From: Hyaloperonospora brassicae
Taxonomy: Eukaryota; Oomycota; Peronosporomycetes; Peronosporales; Peronosporaceae
Assembly (NCBI GenBank): GCA_947650285.1
Contig: CANTFL010001466.1
Span: forward strand, 239,267-303,266
DNA: 64,000 nt
Direction of reading: 5' to 3'
The notes below the pieces were generated by a model. That model was not told where the DNA came from, ran no database searches, and saw only the letters and a list, made by a program, of their open reading frames with translations. Position 1 is the first letter of the stretch; every line of letters starts with the position of its first letter. This document shows positions 46,538 to 55,611 of this stretch, piece after piece. A program made the position numbers and the translations under genes.

Positions 46538-47584
46538 CTACCTAGTCGACGTCTTTCGCTTCTTTGTCGCACTCTGACGCTGCCGCTTCTCGCTGATCTT
46601 CTTCGCTAGCGACTTTTTGGCCTCCTCCCCCTTGTTCCAGTACTGTCCATCTCGCTGGCGAAAGCTGGCCTTCGGTGCGCTTCCCAATGCATCCAGACTA
46701 ATGAGCACCATACGGTCGCCAATCTTCATGCCACTGCGACGAGCAGCAGCCAGCGCTTCGTCTTCGCTTGAAAACTCGACGTACCCAAAGCCCTTGAGCT
46801 TCTGCGTGTGGTGCCAAATCGGCAGTCGCACACTGGTAATAGTGCCACACGGAGCCAGCGCCTCACGAATCACGTCCTCCTCAACTTCGTACGGAAGCTG
46901 CTTAATGTAAACTGTACGGCATCCTTTCACCGCCTTCTTCGTTGCGTTCTGGTTTTTCTCTTTCAGAGCCATCTCGATAGCACGTGGCGCTTCTGCTATT
47001 TGGATCGACAAGTAGCGCTTAAACAAGTACGATTTGTCCAGCCGCAATGCCTTCTCAAGTGCTGCCTCGTCATCAAACACCACATGCGCATAGCCCCGGG
47101 GTTTGCCCGAGTCCTGATAGCGAGGCATTCGCACTTCACGCACCGTTCCACACGACGCAAAGTGCGTCACCAAGTCACTCTCACTAGCTCGGTATGGAAT
47201 TCCTTCCACGTAGACTGTCGCCTCCGTCTTACGGTCGATCTCCTCCCTCAGCTCCTCGTCCTCTTCGCCTTGCGGTTGTTTCTCCGTCTTCACCTTCTTC
47301 GGCTTCCGTTTCTTTCCCACCGCACCACTCCCTTCTTCGTCTTCCTCCTCCTCCTCTTTGCGCACCACGTCGTTGTCAGCCTCTCCTTCCTCCTGTTCTA
47401 CCTGCTCTAGTTCCGCTTCAATCTCTTGTCTAGGAGCGGGACGGAACAGGGCGTTTGCCACCTCTTCGTCCTCGCTGTCGCTACCACTGCTACTTTCAGA
47501 GGACGCAGCAGGTGCAGAGGTCTCAAGAGCTGCAGCCTGTGCGTTGCGGCTGCGTTTCTTGCTCTTGACCGACGTGGACGCCAT
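46538..47584 (-). CDS. Two-RRM nucleolar-type RNA-binding protein
   Basis: A 348-residue single-exon protein. An N-terminal third of about 120 residues is Ser/acidic-rich with basic clusters (KKRSRN, GKKRKPKKVKTEK), as in nucleolin-like proteins. RRM1 covers about 122-196 (RNP2 VYVEGI, RNP1 RGYAHVVF) and RRM2 about 224-297 (RNP2 VYIKQL, RNP1 KGFGYVEF). The C-terminus is basic (KKISEKRQRQSATKKRKTSTR). A nucleolar role in pre-rRNA processing is likely by analogy; no specific ortholog is claimed. I chose the ATG at 47584 instead of the upstream one at 47710 because coding character and the acidic/basic domain begin there and it leaves a 148-bp divergent promoter. Confidence 0.88.
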   Translation of the reverse strand: MASTSVKSKKRSRNAQAAALETSAPAASSESSSGSDSEDEEVANALFRPAPRQEIEAELEQVEQEEGEADNDVVRKEEEEEDEEGSGAVGKKRKPKKVKTEKQPQGEEDEELREEIDRKTEATVYVEGIPYRASESDLVTHFASCGTVREVRMPRYQDSGKPRGYAHVVFDDEAALEKALRLDKSYLFKRYLSIQIAEAPRAIEMALKEKNQNATKKAVKGCRTVYIKQLPYEVEEDVIREALAPCGTITSVRLPIWHHTQKLKGFGYVEFSSEDEALAAARRSGMKIGDRMVLISLDALGSAPKASFRQRDGQYWNKGEEAKKSLAKKISEKRQRQSATKKRKTSTR

Positions 47585-47732
47585 CCCGTCGTGAAGAATG
47601 GAGCAGTGAGTGGAACGATAGGCGAACAGCTCCACCCCAGTCAATTTGACTCCCTGTGATTGGTCGAAAGTGGCTGCAGTGGTTTGCCAATCAAAAAGAC
47701 GCCGGAGCATACGTTCAAACCGAGCGCGCAGG
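47585..47732. promoter_or_regulatory. Divergent promoter with inverted CCAAT pair
   Basis: 148 bp between the RRM gene and the SUMO-like-domain gene. GATTGG at 47658-47663 and CCAATC at 47686-47692 form an inverted pair in its centre, so each gene sees one box in either orientation. Confidence 0.55.
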
Positions 47733-49441
47733 ATGAGCTCGGACGAAGGCGTGACGCTCTACAGCGCGTTGGACCGCAACAAGAAGCGACAGATGATGGG
47801 TGCGTCACGCAAGTTACCTCTCTCCAATCCTCTTGTGAATACGCTGTCTCCTACAGTCGTTGGAACGCCGACAAGTCGCTAATGCCACTCGAATGCCGTC
47901 CATCTCGTCGATCCTCAGTGTCGCTCTCATCTTCATCAGATGAACTCAGCGATGATGGAAACAGCTTTGAAGATTTTGCTATACTGGAGACGCCCGTAAA
48001 GAGACGAAGATATTGTGCATCGCTGGACAAAGATGCGAAAAGTGGCGAAAGTCTGGTCAAAGAAGGTGTTAATGAAGTGGACACTGTCGAATACACTTTT
48101 GTGGTACTTATGTCTGCATTGGTGCGCTTGTAGGAAACCTACTAGCACTGCCGCATAGCAGTGACGAAGACAACGATGTGGACTCACCCAGCGAGAAAGA
48201 AGCAGATCATCAGCGCAAATTGCAGCTTGAGCGCGAGATTCGGCAGGAACTGGAAAGCGATAAGGTGCTGAATCAGACCCGAGCCATCTTGAACAAGGTT
48301 TTGGTCACCAAACGACAGACAACAGCCGACAATTCGGAAGTGATCTCGCTCGATTCTGACTCGTCTGACGATAGCGATGCCGCGTGTCTTATTGAGACCG
48401 TTGCGCGTCCGTCATCGAATCTTGCAGTCGCAAAAGAAGCCCAAATCGTGCTGCGTGTTCGTTCTAATGGTGGTGCGGTTGATGAGGTTGCTATCTATAA
48501 GGTAGGTGAATTTGGAACGAGGTGGTTGTGAGGACAGAACCTGTAATCAGGGTGCCGTCATGTTTGCAGAAGGGTACTTTTGAGCAGCTGTATACGAGCT
48601 TTTGTGAGCTACATGGATTGCCGCGAACGGCTGTCACAATGTCTCTGGATGGGAAGGTGTTGGCACCTAAGGACTGTGTTGGTGACAATATCTCTGACTA
48701 CTTGATTGAAGCTAAAGTGGACTTTTCGAAGCAAATTGAGTCAAAGAAGAAGCGGTATTTGCGCCTGCGGTTGGTGGTGTTCGGTAGACGATCCGAGATA
48801 TATAAAATCGATTCGGTACGTGCAACACGAAACTTGATTGCGAGTCTGTCGGTATCAGTTGTGAACAGCTCGGTGCCAATTTGAAATAGACAGCAACAAT
48901 CCAGAAACTGCACACGAGTTATTGCAAGCGACATGGCATCGCCAACCCAGATGATGTCGTCATGAGTATGCAAAATCAGGAACTTCGGCTGAATGAACGC
49001 CTTGATTTCTATGGGCTTATCGATCACGACGAAATCTCAGTCAAGGTTAGCGACAACCTTGTATCACGCCAGACAATAGCGGTACAGCTACGATTTTCGG
49101 AAGACGACTCCGAAATACACCAAGTTATTCCGGTTCGTAATCCTGGTTTGGTGATGTCCGCGCAGAAATCAGTATGCGTAACGATTGTTTGCATATTATG
49201 TAGGATGCTGAGGTTGCAGTGCTACTAGCTAAGGTTGCGAAAGAGAAAGGAAGCAAGGCCTCAAAGATATCGCTCATGATTGACGGAGAAAAAATGGCAT
49301 CATCGCGAACCTTTACGGTAAGTGGCGTCAGGCCAAGTTGCATTTGTGCACTTTTGCTCAAACTTACTGGTTGCGACTGTTTCTTATCAGAGCTACGATT
49401 TGGAAGGCGGCGAATTGATTGAGGTCAACATCGCGTCTTGA
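47733..49441 (+). CDS. Rad60/NIP45-like protein with three SUMO-like domains (7 exons)
   Basis: Exons 47733-47812 (donor uncertain), 47857-48065, 48134-48501, 48570-48815, 48890-49132, 49204-49317 and 49391-49441; about 436 residues. The first half is Ser/Asp-rich with SUMO-interaction-like strings (VISLDSDSSDDSD) and a charged helix (LQLEREIRQELESDK). Three successive beta-grasp repeats follow: IVLRVRSNGG..KGTFEQLYTSFCELHG..ISLDGKxL-type..; LRLRLVVFGRR..ATIQKLHTSYCKRHG..; and IAVQLRFSEDD..AEVAVLLAKVAKEKG..ISLMIDGEKM. Rad60, Esc2 and NIP45 couple SUMO signalling to genome stability through two such domains. Five junctions are canonical and in phase. At the first intron the best donor (GTGCGT, 47800) gives the wrong phase, and GTTACC at 47813 restores it. 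Confidence 0.78.
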
Positions 49442-49535
49442 CAACGTTGCGAACGTGTGATGAATTATTCGCGCAGCTAGTTGTAAAGTACCTGTCAATT
49501 TATCTTGGCATCTGGAACGTCTCCACCGTGCGGTA

Positions 49536-50474
49536 TCAAGCTCTGACTTCGTCTGCTACCGTCTCCACCTGCTGCTGCTCCTTGTGCTTCACCTTCGACA
49601 GCAGCATGACCAGCATTAACGCCACGATATGGGCAGCCAATAATCCTCCATACCAAAACGGAGCCCATGGGGTGTTTAGCTCAAGGAACGGGTACGGCCA
49701 GAATCCTTTTGCTACTGTTCCATGGACAATCCAGGCAAAGACGGCATACACTGAAGGCCAGCCCATGACCAGCGGCAAAGCATCCTTTGAGACAAAGTGC
49801 TTTGTAGCGAAAAAATCAATTTGCAGCAATAGCACGTTGGCGCCATGCTGGCAGTAGCTCACTCCGTTCAGGATCATCTCCGGGTGTCCGGCCTTGCGTG
49901 CGTATGGGTACAACACCGTCCACACGACGGTGCAGATGAGTAGCGAGGCAGCAAGACACACGTCCAGTATTAGCTCGAGGTCAATCCACTCTTGCCCGCT
50001 GTCTCGGGTCATTCGTCTGCGATCAGTAAAGACGCTATCAGCGCCACCGTCGTCTCCATCGATCAACGCCTCGTAACTTGCCACTCTCTCGTCCCGTTGG
50101 CGCTGCAATCGACGTCTCGTAGATCTCGCAGCCCTAAAGAAGTATACACCCTGCAGGATAAAATTCCACGACGTGTAAAAGGCCAAACAACGGCCTCGCG
50201 ATCGCCACACGTCCCAGAGTTGAACCAGGAGGAAAAAAGTCGCGGCGCTCGCCCTGAACGCTAGTAAAGTGCGTAGCGACCAGCAACCGCGAGGATGCAG
50301 AAGCGCAACGGGTCCGCTGAAGAGAGGGCGGCGATCAGCGCGTCCAGAGCGCTTTGTTGCCAGCCACAATGACGTGCATAGCGCCGCCACGAGCTCCGAC
50401 GCCACCACTAACGACGTCCATTCTTGCGGCATCGTTCCAAATGAAGATACGGGCTCGTATTTCATTGGACACAA
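49536..50474 (-). CDS. Multi-pass membrane protein, AIG1/ADTRP (FAR-17a)-like
   Basis: A 312-residue single-exon protein with about six hydrophobic segments. LAFYTSWNFILQGVYFF (about 97-113) matches the Thr-bearing helix of the AIG1/ADTRP family, whose catalytic threonine and a later histidine hydrolyse FAHFA lipids in animals. The later segment has GVSYCQHGANVLLLQIDFF (candidate His) and KGFWPYPFLE, near the family's WxYPfL motif. A hydrophilic loop of about 60 residues (118-165) between segments 3 and 4 is longer than usual. Rolling-stone-type membrane proteins are an alternative. The start at 50474 is the first ATG; 50432 is also possible. It is convergent with the SUMO-like gene, 95 bp apart. 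Confidence 0.65.
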   Translation of the reverse strand: MCPMKYEPVSSFGTMPQEWTSLVVASELVAALCTSLWLATKRSGRADRRPLFSGPVALLHPRGCWSLRTLLAFRASAATFFLLVQLWDVWRSRGRCLAFYTSWNFILQGVYFFRAARSTRRRLQRQRDERVASYEALIDGDDGGADSVFTDRRRMTRDSGQEWIDLELILDVCLAASLLICTVVWTVLYPYARKAGHPEMILNGVSYCQHGANVLLLQIDFFATKHFVSKDALPLVMGWPSVYAVFAWIVHGTVAKGFWPYPFLELNTPWAPFWYGGLLAAHIVALMLVMLLSKVKHKEQQQVETVADEVRA

Positions 50475-50832
50475 TTGTGATCTCTAAGTTGAAGCTCGCT
50501 TCATCTGCAGGAGATGGCAAGGCAAAAAGCTGTAATCGAGAAAAGAGTGGTAGTTTATTCGGGCTATGCAGGCAAAAGAAAAGATAATGGTGTTAGAAGC
50601 CGAAAGCCAGACACATCATATAGCGTCCTCAGGCACGGATAAGATGATGAGGGCCACATGAAACCACCAAAAAGTAGTCGCGCGGCAAGAGCGTGATAAG
50701 ATCGGATTCAGTGACATAATAAGAAAAGAATTCAATGAAGTTACCGCGCTTGTACCAGTAGAATAGACTAGATTTTACAGTCATTTTCTTTGAACTACAG
50801 TCATGCTTGATGCCACAACCAAACGCAATTAC
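50475..50832. other. Upstream region, nothing recognised
   Basis: Probable promoter of the AIG1-like gene followed by more AT-rich sequence leading into an LTR. No motif stood out. Confidence 0.4.
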
Positions 50833-51290
50833 TGGTAATTCGTTTAGCAGCAATGGGGAGATTCTGAACTTCGTCTCGGTATTAAAATTGGTTAGTTGAA
50901 ATGGCTACAGCTTTCTAGATGAGGGTGGTCCACCTAATAATCACGACTTTTTATCTTCCGAACGAACACGTTCAAGAGAAGGAAAAAGTAGAATTGTATT
51001 TCAGTCAATTCTCCTAGTAAAACCCATTTTTCTTTCTCTTCTAGCTATAATGAACTACAAACATGCAATATAGCTACTTCCCCACCACCCATTGCGCGCG
51101 TCTAGCAGCAATTGTGGTGGAGTTATTTGATGTAATGGCCTATCTCAACCACTGAGCGATGCAATGCCGAATTTTAGCTTCGACGATATTATCCCTGCAA
51201 TATTAACGAGCACGATTAATAACTATTGGAGAATATTATCAGTTGAGATAATATTCGAAATGACCCAACTTGGTGTCGATGACACGTAAC
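50833..51290 (-). mobile_element. Old solo LTR, family A, reverse orientation
   Basis: Contains the family core CCACCCATTGCGCGCGTCTA (near 51090), the CGAACACGTT block (near 50962), the AAAAGTAGAATT block and a perfect hairpin GAATATTATC / GATAATATTC with a 6-nt loop (51231-51256). The ends are eroded (TGGTAATT at the left, GTAAC at the right), so the limits are approximate. Confidence 0.6.
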
Positions 51291-52501
51291 GAGCTCACTT
51301 CGTTGCACCACCTCCCTTTTCCATCAGCCACTTTTGTGAGTGATTGACAACTAACAGGTGACAGAATCATCACCGTCGTATGACTCTGGGAAATGGATGC
51401 ACTTATGAGATTGGTACAGTCCATTACTTAATTGTAATCATATAGTTATTAAGTCCATGCGATGTGCAGCCAAAGTCGCCAAAAACGCGCTACAAGAGTA
51501 TGAGCAGCTGGTGAGAGGGATCCCAAAGCCAAGCAGCTCGTGATCATTCTCCTGCTGCTGTTACTGAGCAGCCTACAACGTCAATCGTTGCAAGTTCAGT
51601 TAGTGATACACTTCATGTAGCCAGCGCATTCGCTGAACCTGTCGCGGTTGTAATCCCCAGAAGCAATGATGACCCGAAATGGAGGCCATCTAATTATGGC
51701 AAGACTGCAGTAGTATCTGACCCGAAATCCCGCTAAACCTTCTCGCGAAGCCGAGGATTCGATGGGTACGATTCGAGAGTCTCATCATGGTGACGCGTAT
51801 GGAAGCATTGGTGAACAATTATTCGGACCTCCTGATACGACATACGGTACGTTACCTGGCTAGTTCATTCCCACGAGTACCACTGTCGCCGTGTCGGTCA
51901 TTCATTTCATACTCGAGCATGACGTGAGGGGCCCGCACGCGATAGTGATTCTCGTGCTGCTGGTGGTCATTCGAGTTATATTTACTGGAGTCGAAGCTAT
52001 CGAAGTGATTGTGACAGTCATGATTTTGGAACGTCTACTTACATTGCGCAGAAAAAAGAGCCCGCGCCACGATGCGTCCCGGTCCTGAGAACAAGCAATT
52101 GTTGGTGTCATATCCGGATTTGTATCGATGGGCTGGGTCGACCAACGATCAAAACCGAATCGCTTTATTTAATTCATCAAGGCGTCATGGCCTTGACGTT
52201 CGTGCGGGCAAGTTTCGCGCGGGCCTCGGCTTCTACGTAATGCCTTCTTTATACATTGATGGTACAACTTATATCGTGCACGTTACATTTCCGCGTTTGT
52301 TTAAGCGTGGAATCAATCCGTTCAAAATATTACATGCATCGGCAGTAAATCCTGGATTGAAAAAGCTACTGCAGCCCGCAGTACGTTTTGAAACGCACCC
52401 CGACCGGTGTGCGGTATCGATTTTCCTAATTGTCGAGTGGAATGGGCTCGCTTTGTGTCTCACAATTAGGTCCGTGTCAGAGTTGTATTGGCAACGCTGA
52501 T
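51291..52501. other. Retroelement or unknown coding debris between two LTRs
   Basis: A 142-codon plus-strand frame (52072-52500, containing QNRIALFNSSRRHGLDVRAG) ends exactly at the LTR insertion point at 52501, and a 106-codon minus-strand frame (52269-52589) overlaps it. I recognise no family. The sequence was interrupted by the solo LTR that follows. Confidence 0.35.
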
Positions 52502-52939
52502 TGTAACGGGGTAGCCCGTTGTATGAAATTGTCATTAAGAAGAAAATGGCAATACAGAAAATTAAGTTGAATATTTTTAACAATACCACTAAGTATAGTG
52601 ATATTGTTGGGATGACCGAAGGGTCTACTCATTGGTTGATATTGAGATTATATCAACCTACCCATCGCTGCTAGACGCGCGCAATGGGTGGTGAGTAGAC
52701 GTCATCATACTTTTAGTTATGTTAATATAATTAATTCAGGACAAACAGAGAAACAAGAGTTAATGGACTTAATTGTATCAAATAATAGTTTTACTTTTAC
52801 CACGAATAGATTCTTCACCTTAGTCGTTACCTTTCTCTGTGTAGCGTCTACACCTAACTGGGCACTGACCTTCACTATTGTCAGTGATAGTTGACTCTAT
52901 ACTATCAGACCAGTACGTAGTCGTCGGTGCCCCGCAACA
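52502..52939 (+). mobile_element. Solo LTR, family A, forward orientation
   Basis: 438 bp, from TGTAACGGGGTAGCCCGTTG to CCCGCAACA. The flanks are ctgat on the left and ctaat on the right, a 4/5 target-site duplication. It shares with the 22936 copy the terminal AACGGG/CCCGTT hairpin, the core CGCGCAATGGGTGGTGA (near 52680) and an internal stem (CAATA/TATTG plus CACTA/TAGTG near 52592). Confidence 0.8.
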
Positions 52940-53908
52940 CTAATCGTACGCGTAGGAAGGCCTTGCTCTCTGGTCACTCCAATCGGAGAGCATGCATCTC
53001 CTCTAAGATAGCTAAGTAGTTCCGCCCTTGAGATCCCTTTACGAAAGTTTTGGGTGTTTCTTAACAAACGACAATCTTGAACTATCGAGTGGGCTTTATC
53101 GTACGGATGAACGAGACCGATTGTGTCAAGCAATATCTAGAGTCCAGGCTCCCTGCGATGTCAGTGGGGTGACCTGCGCCACCAGACCAGCCGACTTGTC
53201 GGACGTCCCTTCAGTTATCGGTGGATTAAGGTCCGCTACACTAGAAATCGTTGACCACCCGCACGAATGCATTGCCGAATGTGGTGGTGACGGGAAGATA
53301 TGACCCGGTTGAGATGTCGGAATCGCTTAATGCTGAGCAACATAATAGTTTGACGCTCTCATTACGCAATGATCGGGATTATGAGCAGGACAGAAAACAT
53401 TCACAGATATATCGTGCTGATCACAAATAGAATCGTACGAAGTGCGTTTTTTGCAATTAAATGTTAAACAGAGGGTCATTCTTGTAAAGCAAAGATGGTC
53501 GTGGTCAAAAGGGCAGCTTCCATATATATGATAGATCTGTTCTTTGTGCGACCAGGTTTCATGCCTATGGTATTGTCACAAGAATCTGATGCAGTTGTTA
53601 ACGATGCTGAAAATACCGACATCGTCGTCTTCATTATGTTTATATTTAGATTTATCTCTATTTTCGAGACAGACTCCATCTATGCCGTTAAAATCAGCAT
53701 CGACATCGCAAGCACGCATGTACTTTCGCACGTATGGTCAGTAATAGCCTCCGCCGACCGGGCGATAAGTTATCGCACGGCCACGGTGTCCTCTAACTAG
53801 AGCATCTTAATCATCCTATCCTGAGTCTCATACGTAGACCATTATATTTGAGTATGACTGCACGAGGTTTGTCATTGAAAAAAGAGCTGGGTGACGAATC
53901 GTTTTGAA
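52940..53908. other. Retroelement-like debris, no intact gene
   Basis: A minus-strand frame ending in this region (52897-53133) contains HPYDKAHSIVQDCRLLRN, spaced like a degenerate gag zinc knuckle, followed by a frame at 53476-53800 without recognised motif. Sequence on both sides of the LTR at 52502 probably belonged to one older element. Confidence 0.35.
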
Positions 53909-54233
53909 TATCCATTGGATCAGTTGAAAGTTGACGGTATATGATCGTCACACATTACAAACCTTCGCTTCCCGGCTTTAATATTATATTATTAATCGGA
54001 ATTTTTGCTATTCGTTTTCCTATATTCGTTGCCCTTTTAACAATCAGGACTGATTGGATTTCGCTTGAAGACGTCCGACCTCCAATAATACTTAATTTTT
54101 GGTACTCAATTAGCGTGCTACATCTACGGCTTCATTTCTTGTCTTTCGCTTCTTTGTAACCATTCCGGAGATTCAACAAGCATCGCCCAAGTGCCATATT
54201 AATGGTTTGCCATTACAAAAGGATAGATACCCA
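53909..54233 (+). repeat. Diverged copy of the tRNA-flanked spacer unit
   Basis: Homologous, with roughly one third of bases changed and very similar length (325 versus 326 bp), to 62371-62696. Anchors: TCAGTTGAAAGTTG, GATCGTCACAC, GGATTTCGCTTGAAG and TTTGCCATTACA. Many of the differences are G to A or C to T. Confidence 0.75.
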
Positions 54234-54305
54234 GATCCATTGGTACACTTTTTCATGCGTTATACTCCAAACTGAAGGTCGCCAGTTCGATCCTGGCAGG
54301 GAGCA
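54234..54305 (+). pseudogene. tRNA-Met pseudogene: decayed 5' half, intact 3' half
   Basis: The last 34 bases (CTGAAGGTCGCCAGTTCGAT and on) are identical to the intact tRNA-Met genes at 62697-63941, including T arm and acceptor 3' strand. The 5' half is diverged: D arm lost, anticodon CAT replaced, one base deleted. Confidence 0.85.
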
Positions 54306-54818
54306 ACCCTTTGCTTCTCCCTCTCCAACTCTCTCGCTCATCCCACCTCTTGCTCTCATCGTACTTGGTTTGATCAGATCGCACGCCACATACAGCCTCC
54401 GAATCGGGCGGATCATGTTCTCGTCGGAATGCTCTCCTGCCGCGTTATGTTGTTCGTTAGCAATCCAGATCCTCTACTCTATCCTCTCTCTTGTCTTTTG
54501 CAAGAAAGTTGCCAATGGATACGACCGTGTCGAATGAACGTCGTTCAGCATAGGAGTCTCTGACGGAAATGACAGAAAGCGTAGTGAGCGAACGAGACGA
54601 CCGGTAAAGAAACGTGTAGCGCCAGACGGGCATCGTCTTCGGTCGGGAGGGATGACATCTTTTTCAAGAAAGAGTCCGTGTCGACTTCCACGCTGTCGGA
54701 AGAGGTATCCGAAGCATCTGAATGGTCTTTCTGGTGCGCGCATGCTGTCTAAGCACGTGTGTATGAGCCATGGAGGATGTATTTGGTGTTGAAGAGCAAT
54801 GCGACGAATCGTGTTGAA
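54306..54818 (+). repeat. Near-identical copy of the 586-bp unit's spacer
   Basis: These 513 bp differ from the spacer following the tRNA at 62697 by only about two bases, in sharp contrast to the diverged sequence directly upstream. It shows that this array segment was recently copied or homogenised. Confidence 0.9.
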
Positions 54819-54836
54819 GCTCCTTTGGCTCAGTTG
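54819..54836 (+). pseudogene. 18-nt tRNA-Met 5' head joined to other sequence
   Basis: GCTCCTTTGGCTCAGTTG equals the first 18 bases of the tRNA-Met gene, then switches to AAAG and sequence related to 62389 onward. Confidence 0.8.
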
Positions 54837-54839
54837 AAA

Positions 54840-55018
54840 GGTTGTCTATATTATAATAATTTAGACGAATGGACTTCTCAATCTACATAGCTAAAAAGTA
54901 TGGCAGGGTGCGATAACTAGCGACAGTGGCTTACCGAGGTACGCGGGGTCGAAATCCCCGTCGATGTTTTGTGCTATGTCGTTTACTTGGGGCTCCCCCC
55001 TTTTTTGAGTGTGAGTGT
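54840..55018. other. Flank between tRNA fragment and LINE tail, with a T-arm-like site
   Basis: Contains GCGGGGTCGAAATCCCCG (54943-54960), a perfect 5-bp stem with a T-loop-like GTCGAAAT, at a B-box-like position, but no matching D or anticodon arm upstream. It may be the 3' remnant of a tRNA or tRNA-derived element. Confidence 0.35.
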
Positions 55019-55611
55019 TTTTTTTTCTTTTTTTTTTTTTTTTTGGACGCAAAATTTGAAAAATGGAGCGATACAAAGAGGGACGACGTCGGTGCCCGGC
55101 GCGCGCCCCCCAGATGCGTTCACGCGTATCGGTCGACGTCTCTGAACTCCTGGAGGTGTGTGCACACGGGGGTAACACTGGATGCGGGTCGCGAAAGCTG
55201 AAACGACGTCCAGCAGCAGCGCACGTCACGTAAGTAGTCCCGTGGCGACGTGTTGGCAGTCGTGTCGAAGAAGTGCTTTTTTCGAAAAAAAGTGTTTTCT
55301 CACGTTTCTTCTGTTTTGTTGTTGTAGTCCGGACTGGGACCGTGAACGAAGCGGGTTGGTGCAGGAACGACACCGGTCGGGTATTCCACCGGAAGAGTGC
55401 GAAACATCCAAGCTGGTCATCGCGTGTCGAGTCCGGCCGTGCCCGAAAAGCGACAAGGAGAAGCATGTACTGTGCAGCTTCCACGGAGGAGGCTTCGGGA
55501 GAGGTGCGAACGCGACCTCCGCAGTCACCGCTGTGTCGAGTACCATGCATGCTGTCCGTCCATGAAGTAGTTGCACGGTTGGGCTGGACCATCGGTGGAT
55601 AGTGGTGATGA

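Noticed and set aside
54920..54965. Intact tRNA gene on the plus strand
   Set aside because: Only a T arm is convincing; no pairing acceptor, D arm or anticodon arm.
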